DNA of 64,000 nucleotides, from the NCBI RefSeq assembly GCF_003481705.1, contig NZ_QULN01000001.1:1-64000 (forward strand), in the 5' to 3' direction. The notes beneath the pieces are model-generated. The model was not told the origin of the DNA. It saw only the letters and a list, made by a program, of their open reading frames with translations, and searched no databases. Positions 26,275 through 35,481 of this stretch are shown here, piece by piece (the stretch's first letter is position 1; each line of letters begins with the position of its first letter). The position numbers and the translations under genes are program-made. This DNA is from Butyricicoccus sp. OM04-18BH. GTDB lineage: Bacteria > Bacillota > Clostridia > Oscillospirales > Butyricicoccaceae.

Positions 26275-27627
26275 TCAATTTCCAATCCGTTTTAATTTCG
26301 CAATAAAGAACCCGTCCGTGTCGTGTTCGGGAGGCAGGAGCGTCACCATGCCGTCCTCCCGCCCGCCGCAGACTGGATGCGACCACGGCGCGGGCGCGAA
26401 CTCCGGATGCGCCGCGAGAAAGGCGCGTACCACGTCCTCGTTTTCGCGCTGCAAAATCGTGCAGGTCGAGTAAACGAGCGTGCCGCCCGGTTTAACGTAC
26501 CGTGCGCAGTTTTCCAGAATGGCAAGCTGCAAAGCAGGCAGCTTTGCGATCTCGTCCGGGTCCTTGTAGCGCGTTTCCGGCTTTTTGCGGATGATGCCGA
26601 GGCCCGAGCACGGCACGTCGCACAGCACGGTATCCGCGCTCTCCGCCCACTCCGCGCGGAACGCGGAGGCGTCCTGAAGCTCGGTGCGGATGTTCGGCAG
26701 ACCGAGCCGCACGGCGCCCTCTTGAATGCGCTTCAGCTTGTGCTCGTAGATGTCGCACGAGGTCAGGCTGCCCTTCCCCTGCATTTTCTCCGCCATCGCG
26801 AAGCTCTTGCCGCCGGGGGCGGCGCAGCAGTCAAGGACGGCCGTGCCCGGCTTTGGGTCGGCGACGAACGCCGCGAGCGCACTCGCCGCGTCCTGCACGG
26901 TGATGCGTCCCGCGCGGAACGCCTCGGTCGCGGCCGCGTCGCCGCCCGTGCACAGCAGGATGTCCGCGAACGCGCGGTGCGGCGTGACCGTCATCCCGGC
27001 GCGCTCGAGCTCGGCCTTCGCCTCGTCCGGCGCAGTCTTCATCCTGTTGACGCGCACCGAGACCGGCGTGTCGGCGTTGTCCGCCTGACAGATGCGCTCG
27101 GTCAGCTTCTGACCGAACTGCTCGGAGAGCAGGCGCACGAGCCATTCGGGATGGCTGTACCGGAGCGCGTAGTAGCTCTCCTTGTCCGGGCAGTCGAGCC
27201 GCGGCAGCGCGTTCTTTTCGACCGCCTCCGCCGCTTTTCGCATGACGGCGTTGGCGAAGGATACCGTGCGGTCGTTCGCGTGGCAGTAGTGCCGCACGAG
27301 CGAGACTGTTTCCGCAACCGCCGCGTGCGCCGGGATCTTGTCCATCAGAATGAGCTGATACAGTCCCATGCGCAGACACGCGAGCACGCGCGGCGCGATC
27401 TTTTTAAGCCGCAGAGAGGAAAACCTGCGCAGATACCAGTCGAGCAGCAGCTCGTTCTGCACCGTGCCGTAGGTCAGACGCGCGGCGAGCGCAGCGTCCC
27501 GGCCGTCCAGACCGGCGCGGGAGAGATAATGATGCAGCGCGCCGTCCGACCACGCGCCCTCCTCCGCCATGGAAAACAGCGAAAAAGCGGCGACCTCGCG
27601 CGGCGTTTTGGGTCTTTTATCGATCAT
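26275..27627 (-). CDS. rsmB: 16S rRNA (cytosine-967-C5) methyltransferase
   Basis: SAM-dependent m5C methyltransferase. It has 450 residues: an N-terminal NusB-like RNA-binding domain (1-150) and a C-terminal catalytic domain with LDCCAAPGGKSF (SAM), DVPCSGLG (Cys for release) and STCTI (Cys nucleophile). The start at 27627 has GGAGGAAG upstream and lies inside the end of the Zn-peptidase gene (11-bp overlap). Confidence 0.94.
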   Translation of the reverse strand: MIDKRPKTPREVAAFSLFSMAEEGAWSDGALHHYLSRAGLDGRDAALAARLTYGTVQNELLLDWYLRRFSSLRLKKIAPRVLACLRMGLYQLILMDKIPAHAAVAETVSLVRHYCHANDRTVSFANAVMRKAAEAVEKNALPRLDCPDKESYYALRYSHPEWLVRLLSEQFGQKLTERICQADNADTPVSVRVNRMKTAPDEAKAELERAGMTVTPHRAFADILLCTGGDAAATEAFRAGRITVQDAASALAAFVADPKPGTAVLDCCAAPGGKSFAMAEKMQGKGSLTSCDIYEHKLKRIQEGAVRLGLPNIRTELQDASAFRAEWAESADTVLCDVPCSGLGIIRKKPETRYKDPDEIAKLPALQLAILENCARYVKPGGTLVYSTCTILQRENEDVVRAFLAAHPEFAPAPWSHPVCGGREDGMVTLLPPEHDTDGFFIAKLKRIGN

Positions 27628-28327
27628 CGCGGTTTCTTCCTCCGAAAATGAGCAGCAGTCGGAGCAGCTGCGCGAGCGATACCGCAAGCGCTGCCACATA
27701 GGTCATCGCAGCCGCCGTCAGCGTTTTTTTCGCCATGCCGTACTCGTCCTCATCGAGCAGACGCGCCGAACCGATGGCTTCGAGCGCCCGGTGAGAGGCG
27801 TCAAGCTCGACCGGCAGCGTCACGAGCTGGAACACGGTCGAAAGCGCAAACGCGATGATGCCGACCTTGATGAGCACACCGAAATTCAGCACGAGACCCA
27901 TCAGAATGAGCGGCATGGCGGCGGTCGCGCCGACCTGCGTCAGCGGAACGATGGCGTTGCGCAGACGGATGGGCGAATAGCCGACCGCATACTGCACCGC
28001 ATGGCCCGCCTCATGCGCGGCCACGCCGATGGACGCGACCGAGGTGGACTGATAGACCGACGCGGACAGGCGGATCGTGTTCGTCCGCGGATCAAAATGG
28101 TCGGTCAGCTTTCCGGCGACATATTCGATGTTGACGCCCGACACGCCGTTTGCACGCAGCACGGCCTGAGCCGCCTGCGCGCCGGTCAGCCCTCGGCGGC
28201 TCATGACGCGCGAGTAGCGGTTGAACGTGCTGTTGACCTGCGACTGCGCCCAGAACGCGAACAGCACGCACGGCAGCACCAGCACGATATAGTACATATC
28301 AATTCCGTAATAACCCATATACGGCAT
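27617..28327 (-). CDS. Membrane zinc metallopeptidase, YugP-like (PF04298 type)
   Basis: Membrane protein of 236 residues with an HEAGH zinc motif near residue 105 (AAHEAGHAVQYA), an N-terminal helix, and two or three hydrophobic segments after the motif. The family is widespread in Firmicutes and its substrates are not established. The start at 28327 has GGGAGG upstream. It lies between fmt and rsmB, overlapping rsmB, so it is translationally linked to the translation/rRNA-modification operon. Confidence 0.88.
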   Translation of the reverse strand: MPYMGYYGIDMYYIVLVLPCVLFAFWAQSQVNSTFNRYSRVMSRRGLTGAQAAQAVLRANGVSGVNIEYVAGKLTDHFDPRTNTIRLSASVYQSTSVASIGVAAHEAGHAVQYAVGYSPIRLRNAIVPLTQVGATAAMPLILMGLVLNFGVLIKVGIIAFALSTVFQLVTLPVELDASHRALEAIGSARLLDEDEYGMAKKTLTAAAMTYVAALAVSLAQLLRLLLIFGGRNRDDR

Positions 28328-28353
28328 GGAAAAACCTCCCTTGATTGCTGGGA

Positions 28354-29277
28354 TTACTCGCCCAGTCTGCTGCCCTTTTCGACGGCATGGCCGCGCAGGA
28401 AATCGGTCGCCTTCATGCGTTTGCCGCCGACGAGCTGAATTTCGGTCAGCGTCAGCGCGCCCTCGCCGCACGCAACCGTCAGACCCTTTTTCGGGTCGGC
28501 CTCGAGCACTGTGCCCGGCTCGCCGCAGCCGTTTGTCTGCTCGGCCGCATAGATCTTGAGCCGCTCGCCTGCAAGGCTGGTCAGCGCGATCGGCCACGGA
28601 TTGAGACCGCGCACCAGACAGTCGAGCTCGCGCGCGGACTTCGACCAGTCGATGACCGCCATCTTCTTGTCGAGCATATGCGCGTAGCAGCTCTCCGCGT
28701 CGTTCTGCGGACGCGGTGTGATCTCATTCAGTCTGACGAGCGTTTCGGTCAAAAGTTCCGCGCCCGACTGCGCAAGGCGGTCGAACAGCTCGCCGGCAGT
28801 CTCGCGTGCGCCGACCGGCGTCTCGCTCGTCAGCAGCATATCGCCGGTGTCCAGTCCCTCCGCCATCAGCATGGTGGTAACGCCGGCTTTCTCGTCGCCT
28901 GCGATGACCGCCCACTGAATCGGCGCCGCGCCGCGCCAGCGCGGCAGGAGCGAGCCGTGGACGTTGATGCAGCCGCGCGGCGGAATGTCGAGCACGGCCT
29001 TCGGCAGCAGCTTGCCGTAGGCGACGACGATGATGACCTCGGGAGCAAGCTCGCGCAGACGCGCCTGCTCCTCCTCTTTTTTGAGCGTATCCGGCTGAAA
29101 GACCGGGATGCCGTGCGCGAGGGCAAGCTCCTTGACCGGCGGCGCGGTCAGGATCTGCTTGCGGCCCTGCGGCTTGTCCGGCTGCGTATAGACCGCCGCG
29201 ACCTCATGTCCGGCGTCCAGAAGCGCCTGAAGGCTCGGTACGGCGAAATCCGGCGTACCCATGAAAACGATCCGCAT
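28354..29277 (-). CDS. fmt: Methionyl-tRNA formyltransferase
   Basis: Formylates initiator Met-tRNA using 10-formyl-THF. The 307-residue protein has FMGTPDFAVPSL, the catalytic INVHGSLLPRWRGAAPIQ and the C-terminal tRNA-binding domain from about 205. Its ATG overlaps the def stop (TAATG), a tight coupling of formylation and deformylation. Confidence 0.96.
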   Translation of the reverse strand: MRIVFMGTPDFAVPSLQALLDAGHEVAAVYTQPDKPQGRKQILTAPPVKELALAHGIPVFQPDTLKKEEEQARLRELAPEVIIVVAYGKLLPKAVLDIPPRGCINVHGSLLPRWRGAAPIQWAVIAGDEKAGVTTMLMAEGLDTGDMLLTSETPVGARETAGELFDRLAQSGAELLTETLVRLNEITPRPQNDAESCYAHMLDKKMAVIDWSKSARELDCLVRGLNPWPIALTSLAGERLKIYAAEQTNGCGEPGTVLEADPKKGLTVACGEGALTLTEIQLVGGKRMKATDFLRGHAVEKGSRLGE

Positions 29278-29768
29278 TACTCTTCCTCACCGTCCTGCAT
29301 CTGCTCGACATCGACATATTCCTCGACCTTTTCGATGAACAGGTGGCCGTCGAGGTGCTCGGTCTCGTGACAGAAGCACTGTGCGACGATGCCCTCGCCC
29401 TCGCGCTCGAACCAGTTGCCGAAGCGGTCCTGTGCGCGGATCTTCGCCCATGTCGGACGGGTCACATAGCCGTAAACGCCCGGAACAGACAGGCAGCCCT
29501 CTACGACGCGCTCCGCGCCGCGCTGCTCGATGACCTCGGGGTTGACCAGCTCGACCATCTCCTCCGGGTCCTTGTTGACGTCGAGGAGCACGACGACGCG
29601 GCGGAGAATGCCGACCTGCGGGGCGGCAAGGCCGACGCCGCCCGAGTTTTCCAGCGTCTCGCGCATATCGTCGATCAGTACATGCAGGCGGTCGTCGAAC
29701 TTTTCGACCGGACGGCAGTGCTTTGCCAGCTGTTCGTCGCCCTTGGTAAGAATTTTGCGAAGTGCCAT
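29277..29768 (-). CDS. def: Peptide deformylase
   Basis: Removes N-formyl groups from nascent proteins. The 163-residue protein has all three motifs: GVGLAAPQVG, EGCLSVPG (metal Cys) and QCFCHETEHLDG (HExxH variant with both His). It starts 2 nt after the GNAT gene. The acidic C-terminal tail (DGEEE) is unremarkable. Confidence 0.96.
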   Translation of the reverse strand: MALRKILTKGDEQLAKHCRPVEKFDDRLHVLIDDMRETLENSGGVGLAAPQVGILRRVVVLLDVNKDPEEMVELVNPEVIEQRGAERVVEGCLSVPGVYGYVTRPTWAKIRAQDRFGNWFEREGEGIVAQCFCHETEHLDGHLFIEKVEEYVDVEQMQDGEEE

Positions 29769-29770
29769 GA

Positions 29771-30370
29771 TTATTTATCCTCCAAATTCAGCTTTTCTGT
29801 GTAGATATTGAGTGTTTTCTGTATAATGTCCCCGTCAAGCTCGGGAAACGGAACGACCGGCTTCGGCTCGCCCCCGCCCACGTGCTTTTCAAACCACGCG
29901 ACGTCGTGCCATGCGCCGAACTTCCAGCCAGATTTATGCCAGACGCCCGCATCCTCAAAGCCGAGCTTTTTCTGCATCCGCACGCTCTTTTCGTTCGGCA
30001 TGGTCACGCAGCTATAAAGATGGCGAAGGCCCTGCATCTCGAGCAGCTCGATGAGGCAGGCGAGCAGCACCGTGCCGATGCCGCGCCCGTGCGTGCCCTG
30101 CTTCAGGTAGACGGACAGCTCCGCGTCCCAGTCATACGCCGCACGCTCACGGATGCGGTGCGCGTAGGCGTAGCCGATGATCTCGCCGTCCCTTTCGCAC
30201 ACGAGATAGGGAAACTGCGCGGCGGTCTCGCGGATGCGGTCGGAAAACGCCGCGTCCGTCGGCACCTCGTACTCGAACGTGATGGTCGTGTCCATGATGT
30301 ACGGTGCGTAGATCGCGCAAAGCGCCGCGCCGTCCTCCGCCTTCGCTCTGCGAATAATGAACTTGCTCAT
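29771..30370 (-). CDS. GNAT N-acetyltransferase, phosphinothricin-acetyltransferase-like
   Basis: A 199-residue GNAT enzyme with the acetyl-CoA loop QGTHGRGIGTVLL and the MnaT/Pat-like features IYAPYIMDTTITFEYEVP and NEKSVRMQKKLGF. In bacteria such proteins acetylate methionine sulfoximine/sulfone or similar amino-acid analogues, and the substrate here is unknown. It is inserted between priA and def, a non-universal member of this operon. Confidence 0.85.
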   Translation of the reverse strand: MSKFIIRRAKAEDGAALCAIYAPYIMDTTITFEYEVPTDAAFSDRIRETAAQFPYLVCERDGEIIGYAYAHRIRERAAYDWDAELSVYLKQGTHGRGIGTVLLACLIELLEMQGLRHLYSCVTMPNEKSVRMQKKLGFEDAGVWHKSGWKFGAWHDVAWFEKHVGGGEPKPVVPFPELDGDIIQKTLNIYTEKLNLEDK

Positions 30371-30418
30371 GGGTATCGCTCCTTGCCGAGATCAATGAAA
30401 TAGAAGTCCGGGGTCCGC

Positions 30419-32866
30419 TTACAGATCCGGGTTGCTGTCCGCGAAAACGGTCACGCCGCGGTTGCGGCTGTCGAGCATGAACTCGCGCAGCACGCCCGAG
30501 ACCAGACCGCGAAACCGCGCGCTGTCTCTCGCGCGCATGGTCAGATGGTAGCGGTAACGCCCCATGACCTTGACGACCTGCGCCGCCGCCGGCCCCAGAA
30601 CGGGCGCTTTTACGTCCGCATACTGGCCCTCCATCAGGCTGAGCAGGCGGTTTTTGAGCGCGAGCAGGCTTTTCAGTACCTGCTGCTCGACCTCGCCCGC
30701 CGCGGTCAGCACCGTAAACGTGCAGACCGGCGGACAGCGCAGCGCCTCGCGCGTTTCCATTTCGCTTTCATAGAATTTTTCGTAGTCCTGCCGCGCTGCG
30801 GTCAGAATGACCGGATGGGTCGGACTGTAGGTCTGGATGACCGCGCGGCCGGTGTCGAAGCGCCGTCCGGCACGCCCCACGACCTGCGTGATGAGGGAAA
30901 ACGTGCGCTCCCTCGCACGGTAATCCTGCGCGTAAAGGCTCTGATCCGCGTCGAGCACGCCGACGAGCGTCACGTTTTCGAAATCCAGTCCCTTCGTGAC
31001 CATCTGCGTGCCGAGCAGGATGTCCGCCTCGCCCTTCGCAAAGGCGGAAAACAGCTTTTCGTGCGCCCCCTTGGTGTTCATCGTGTCCGCGTCCATGCGC
31101 AGCACGCGCGCGTCCGGGAAGCGCTCGTTCAGCTCCTGCTCGACGCGCTGCGTGCCGGGGGTCTCGGTGAACAGCTCCTCGCCGCCGCAGACCGGGCAGG
31201 TACCCGTGATCTTGACGGACGCGCCGCAGTAGTGGCACATCGCGCGGCCCGAGGCCGAATGATAGGTCATGTTCGTCGAGCAGTGCGGGCACTCGGGCAC
31301 CCAGCCGCACATCGCGCAGCCGATGACCCGGCTGTTGCCGCGGCGGTTGAGGAACAGGATGGCCTGCCGGCCGCGGTCGAGCGTGTCGAGCAGCTCGCGC
31401 TCGAGGTCAGCGCCGATGACGCCCGAGCGTCCGGCTCGTGTCTGCCCGCGCATATCCGAGATAAGCACCTCGGGCAGGCCTGCGCCGAGGAAACGTTCGG
31501 TCAGACGGAATACCGGGTATTTTCCCTGTTTCGCGCCATAATATGTCTCGACAGACGGCGTTGCCGAACCGAGCACGAGCAGCGCGTCCGCCTGCACGGC
31601 GCGGTATTTCGCGACGTCGCGCGCATGGTAGCGCGGACTCTGCTCGGACTTGTACGCGCCGTCCTGCTCCTCGTCGATGATGATGACGCCGAGGTCGCGC
31701 ACGGGCGCGAACACCGCAGAGCGCGTGCCGATCACGACGCGCGCGCGGCCGATCTTGATCTTTTTGAAGCTGTCATAGCGCTCTCCGGCAGACAGCGCAG
31801 AATGCAGCACCGCGACCAGATCGCCGAACTGTGCGGCGAACTGCCGCAGCACCTGCGGCGTCAGTCCGATCTCCGGGACGAGCACGATGGCGCTCTTTCC
31901 GGTCTCGAGCGCGTGCGCGATCAGGCGCAGATAGACCTGCGTCTTGCCGCTGCCCGTTACGCCGAACAGCAGCGCGGCTTGCGCCTTCGGCTCATCCATG
32001 AGCGCGGCCATGCCGTCATATGCCTCCTGCTGCTGCGCGGAGAGCACAGGCTTCGCCGCGCGCGGCACATCGGAAAAGTCCGGCGCACGCATCCGCTCCT
32101 CGTAGCGCACACGCAGAATGCCCTTCTTTACCATATCGCGCAGGGCAGCGTCGCTCGCGCCCGTCATATAGGAAAGCTCCTTCTGGCTCATCCAGATACC
32201 GTCCGCGAGCGCGGACACGACGTCCTGCCGCGCGGCGCTGCGCCGCACCCGGCTCATCGCTTCATCGGACTCCATGTCGAGCGCGAGCATTTTTTCGGTC
32301 TTATCGCCGGTCTTCTGCACGGTGTTGCTGTGATAGACGAGGATCCCCTCGCCCGCAAGCGCATCGAGCGTGCGCCCTGCGCCCTTTCCGAGGCGTTCGC
32401 GTATCTCGACGAGCGAAAGCGTCTGTCCCGCCGTGTCGAACAGGCGCAGCACCTCGCCTTCCTCGCCCTCGCGCGCGTGCAGCGCCGCCGGGTCTGCATC
32501 CGGGGCAAGCGTGTACATCTCGTTCCGCCGGAACCACAGTCCGGCCGGAAGCATGGCGCGCACGCAGTCGAAGTAGGTACAGTACAGCCGCTCGCGCATC
32601 CACGCGGCGAGCTTCAGCTGCTCCTGCGTCAGCACCGGCTGCTCATCGAGCGCTTCCACGATAGGCTTGAGGCGGTATTCGCCCGTGTCCTCGCGAAAGG
32701 CGAGCACAACGCCTTCTGCCCGTTTATTGCCAAAGCCGAACGGCACGAGAACACGGGTGCCGATCTGCACCTGTTCCCGCAGCTCGTCCGGCACACGGTA
32801 AGAATATAACTTGTCGATCGCGTAGGTCGCCGCATCCAGAGCGACAGCACAAATGGTTTCCGCCAA
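30419..32866 (-). CDS. priA: Primosomal protein N' (PriA helicase)
   Basis: Superfamily 2 DNA helicase that reloads the replisome at stalled forks. It has 815 residues: an N-terminal 3'-DNA-binding domain, winged helix, helicase core (GVTGSGKT Walker A, IIDEEQ Walker B, VVGRAGR) and an inserted zinc-binding region (CAMCGWVPECPHC, CHYC, CPVCGG). The start is TTG at 32866. The nearest RBS (GGAAAGG) is about 12 nt away, longer than usual, so low initiation efficiency is possible. Confidence 0.95.
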   Translation of the reverse strand: MAETICAVALDAATYAIDKLYSYRVPDELREQVQIGTRVLVPFGFGNKRAEGVVLAFREDTGEYRLKPIVEALDEQPVLTQEQLKLAAWMRERLYCTYFDCVRAMLPAGLWFRRNEMYTLAPDADPAALHAREGEEGEVLRLFDTAGQTLSLVEIRERLGKGAGRTLDALAGEGILVYHSNTVQKTGDKTEKMLALDMESDEAMSRVRRSAARQDVVSALADGIWMSQKELSYMTGASDAALRDMVKKGILRVRYEERMRAPDFSDVPRAAKPVLSAQQQEAYDGMAALMDEPKAQAALLFGVTGSGKTQVYLRLIAHALETGKSAIVLVPEIGLTPQVLRQFAAQFGDLVAVLHSALSAGERYDSFKKIKIGRARVVIGTRSAVFAPVRDLGVIIIDEEQDGAYKSEQSPRYHARDVAKYRAVQADALLVLGSATPSVETYYGAKQGKYPVFRLTERFLGAGLPEVLISDMRGQTRAGRSGVIGADLERELLDTLDRGRQAILFLNRRGNSRVIGCAMCGWVPECPHCSTNMTYHSASGRAMCHYCGASVKITGTCPVCGGEELFTETPGTQRVEQELNERFPDARVLRMDADTMNTKGAHEKLFSAFAKGEADILLGTQMVTKGLDFENVTLVGVLDADQSLYAQDYRARERTFSLITQVVGRAGRRFDTGRAVIQTYSPTHPVILTAARQDYEKFYESEMETREALRCPPVCTFTVLTAAGEVEQQVLKSLLALKNRLLSLMEGQYADVKAPVLGPAAAQVVKVMGRYRYHLTMRARDSARFRGLVSGVLREFMLDSRNRGVTVFADSNPDL

Positions 32867-32910
32867 GGATCGTCACGGCCTTTCCTGCTGTATATAATGG
32901 TTTATGCCGC

Positions 32911-32940
32911 AAAAGGCGGAGCCGGTCACTCCGCCCTTGC
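32911..32940 (-). terminator. Weak intrinsic terminator between coaBC and priA
   Basis: GGCGGAG (32915-32921) pairs with CTCCGCC (32929-32935), followed on the minus strand by TTTTGC. The short U-tract suggests partial read-through into priA. Confidence 0.5.
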
Positions 32941-32946
32941 AGTCTG

Positions 32947-34146
32947 TTATCTCCGGCTCATGCCGAGCAGACGGTCGAGGATGAGGTCCGCGAGGTCTGC
33001 CTTGCTCATGATGGACGGCTGTTCCCGGTGTCCGTCCGCGAACAGGAGCGTTGCGATGTTGGTGTCCGTGCCGAAGCCGGCGCCCTTGTCGCGCAGCGAA
33101 TTCGCCACGAGCATATCGCAGTTCTTGCGGCGCAGCTTGCTCTCCGCGTTGTCGAGCAGGTTCTGCGTCTCCATCGCGAAGCCGCACAGAAGCTGTCCCG
33201 GCCGCTTGTCCACGCCGAGCGCCGCCAGAATATCCGGGTTTCGCGCAAGGCGGATGTTCAGCTCGCCGTCGCCCTTTTTGAGCTTTTCGTCTGCGGTCTC
33301 CGCCGGGCGGTAATCACCGACAGCGGCGGCCTTGATGATAAAGTCCTGCTGCGCGGCGCGGGACAGGACCGCATCGTACATATCGCGCGCCGACCGGATG
33401 TCCACGCGGTTCACGCCCTTCGGCGTGTCGAGCGCGGTCGGGCCGGACACGAGCGTAACCTCGGCGCCGCGCATCGCCGCGCGGCCCGCGATGGCGTAGC
33501 CCATCTTGCCGGTCGAGTGGTTGGACAGAAAACGCACGGGGTCCATCGCCTCCTGCGTCGGCCCTGCGGTGACGAGCACGTGCTTTCCGGCAAGATCCTG
33601 CCCGGTCAGCGCCTTTTCGATGCCCCAGAGCAGGGTCTGCGTGTCGGGCAGCTTGCCGCGGCCGCTGTCACCGCAGGCGAGATGGCCTGCCGCCGGGTCG
33701 ATGATATGGAAGCCGCGGCCGCGCAGCGTTTCCAGATTGCTCTGCGTCACCGGGTTGTCATACATGCCGGTGTTCATGGCCGGCGCGACAACGACCGGCG
33801 CCTTGGTTGCGAGCAGCGTCGTCGTCACCATATCGTCCGCGATGCCGTGCGCCGCCTTGGCGATCACGTTTGCGGTCGCGGGCGCGATGACGAACACATC
33901 CGCCGCCTTGGCGAGCGAGATATGCTCGACCTCCCACGGGAAGCTGCGGTCGAAGGTATCGACGACCGCCCGGTTGCCCGAGAGCGTCTCGAACGTCATG
34001 GGCGAAATGAACTGTGCGGCGGACTCGGTCATGAGCACGCGCACCTCCGCGCCGTTCTGATGCAGCTTGCTCGTGAGGTCGGCGGCCTTGTACGCCGCGA
34101 TGCCTCCCGTCACGCACAGAACGACGGTCTTTCCTGCAAAGCGCAT
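32947..34146 (-). CDS. coaBC: Bifunctional phosphopantothenoylcysteine decarboxylase/synthetase
   Basis: Makes 4'-phosphopantetheine for coenzyme A. It has 399 residues. The N-terminal CoaC flavoprotein part has VTGGIAAYKA and PAMNTGMY (catalytic PxMNxxMW-type motif). The C-terminal CoaB part has TAGPTQEAMDPVRFLSN, KAAAVGDYRP and the KLKK loop. It starts 3 nt after rpoZ. Confidence 0.95.
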   Translation of the reverse strand: MRFAGKTVVLCVTGGIAAYKAADLTSKLHQNGAEVRVLMTESAAQFISPMTFETLSGNRAVVDTFDRSFPWEVEHISLAKAADVFVIAPATANVIAKAAHGIADDMVTTTLLATKAPVVVAPAMNTGMYDNPVTQSNLETLRGRGFHIIDPAAGHLACGDSGRGKLPDTQTLLWGIEKALTGQDLAGKHVLVTAGPTQEAMDPVRFLSNHSTGKMGYAIAGRAAMRGAEVTLVSGPTALDTPKGVNRVDIRSARDMYDAVLSRAAQQDFIIKAAAVGDYRPAETADEKLKKGDGELNIRLARNPDILAALGVDKRPGQLLCGFAMETQNLLDNAESKLRRKNCDMLVANSLRDKGAGFGTDTNIATLLFADGHREQPSIMSKADLADLILDRLLGMSRR

Positions 34147-34149
34147 CGC

Positions 34150-34542
34150 TTAGCGGTCCTCCTCCGGAATATCGCCGTCGTCGAGCTCCTCGTCATCGAA
34201 CTCGTCCATACGGCGGCGGGAAACCGTCGTTTCGCCGTCCTCATTCTCCTCGTCGGAGTCCGACGCGCGCTCCTCGTCGTCGAGGTCGTCGTCAACGTCT
34301 ACCATTGCGGCGGCGATCGGGTTGTTTGCGGTCTTGATCGGCTCTACGCGCGGACCCGGACGATAAACGATCTCGCCGGCTGCGATCTCATCGAGCGCGA
34401 GCTTTACCGCCTTGTCGGTCAGCGGCACGCCGCTCTGCTCCGCCTCGTCGGCAATGTCGCGCGCGCGCTGTGCGGCCAGATTGACCAGCAGATAGCGGTT
34501 GCCTACTCGTTTCATCAGTTCCTGCATCGAAGGGTTCAGCAT
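34150..34542 (-). CDS. rpoZ: RNA polymerase omega subunit with a long acidic tail
   Basis: Small subunit aiding RNA polymerase assembly. Of 130 residues, about 1-80 are the omega fold (NRYLLVNLAAQRARDI, KAVKLALDEIAAGEI). Residues about 85-130 are an extension made largely of Asp and Glu, absent from typical 65-90-residue omegas. The start at 34542 (MLNPSM) is used, with AAGGAG 11 nt upstream. Confidence 0.93.
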   Translation of the reverse strand: MLNPSMQELMKRVGNRYLLVNLAAQRARDIADEAEQSGVPLTDKAVKLALDEIAAGEIVYRPGPRVEPIKTANNPIAAAMVDVDDDLDDEERASDSDEENEDGETTVSRRRMDEFDDEELDDGDIPEEDR

Positions 34543-34598
34543 TGTAATCAAATCTCCTTATATTACCCAGTGTATAATTTTATCTGTAGTTGCCAGTG

Positions 34599-35156
34599 TT
34601 ATCGACGGGAGGCGAGAATGCCTTTGATCTCGTCTACCGCGCGGTCTACCGTGTCGTTTACGACCACATAGTCAAACCTGTCCTTCTGCTCCAGCTCGCC
34701 CTTTGCGGTCTCGAGGCGCTTCTGCACCTTGGCCTCATCCTCGGTGCCGCGGCCGCGCAGGCGGCTTGCCAGCTCCTCGAAGGACGGCGGCGCGATGAAG
34801 ACCATTACGGCATCCGGGCGCTTTTTCTTGATCTGCATCGCGCCCTGCACCTCGATCTCCAGAATGACGTCAAAGCCCTCGTCGAGCTTTTCGTTGACCG
34901 GCGCCTCGAGCGTGCCGTAATAGTTGCCGACATACTGTGCGTGCTCCAGGAACGCGCCCTGCGCGATCCGGTTCTCGAAATCCGTCTTTTCAAGGAAATA
35001 ATAGTGCACGCCGTTCTGCTCGCCCGGACGGGGCGCGCGCGTCGTCGCGGAGATCGAGAAAAACAGCCGGTCGTCCTCGGCAAGCAGCCGGCCCAGCACC
35101 GTACCCTTGCCTGCGCCGGACGGGCCGGTGAAAACATACAGTGTTCCCTTACGCAT
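34599..35156 (-). CDS. gmk: Guanylate kinase
   Basis: Phosphorylates GMP to GDP. The 185-residue protein has the P-loop [11 protein letters not shown], the GMP-binding [13 protein letters not shown] and [11 protein letters not shown], and the lid region [13 protein letters not shown]. It overlaps the remA end by 8 bp. Confidence 0.96.
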   Translation of the reverse strand: MRKGTLYVFTGPSGAGKGTVLGRLLAEDDRLFFSISATTRAPRPGEQNGVHYYFLEKTDFENRIAQGAFLEHAQYVGNYYGTLEAPVNEKLDEGFDVILEIEVQGAMQIKKKRPDAVMVFIAPPSFEELASRLRGRGTEDEAKVQKRLETAKGELEQKDRFDYVVVNDTVDRAVDEIKGILASRR

Positions 35157-35412
35157 CCTCTGTTGCTCCTTCCTCGGTGTCGCCGGCGAAGCGCGCGGCG
35201 ACGGTTTCGGGCTGAAGTGCGCTCAGCACAACATGGTCGCTGTCCATGATGAGCACCGCGCGTGTGCGGCGGCCGTAGGTGCCGTCGATGATCATGCCGC
35301 GGTCGCGCGCCTCCTGTACGGTACGCTTGACCGGCGCGGAATCCGGGCTGACGATCGCGATGAGACGCGACGCCGCCACCATGTTTCCGAAGCCGATGTT
35401 GATGAGCTTCAC
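35149..35412 (-). CDS. remA: RemA family regulator (DUF370)
   Basis: An 87-residue protein of the RemA/DUF370 family: [28 protein letters not shown] and [19 protein letters not shown]. In Bacillus, RemA is a DNA-binding activator of biofilm-matrix genes, and its role in this lineage is unknown. The start is GTG at 35412 with AAGGGGG upstream. The yicC-remA-gmk-rpoZ order is conserved in Firmicutes. Confidence 0.92.
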   Translation of the reverse strand: MKLINIGFGNMVAASRLIAIVSPDSAPVKRTVQEARDRGMIIDGTYGRRTRAVLIMDSDHVVLSALQPETVAARFAGDTEEGATEDA

Positions 35413-35481
35413 TTCGGTCTGCCCCCTTTTCTCATGCCGCGCCGCGTTTTTCAGACGGCACAGCCGGTTTGATACGATATT

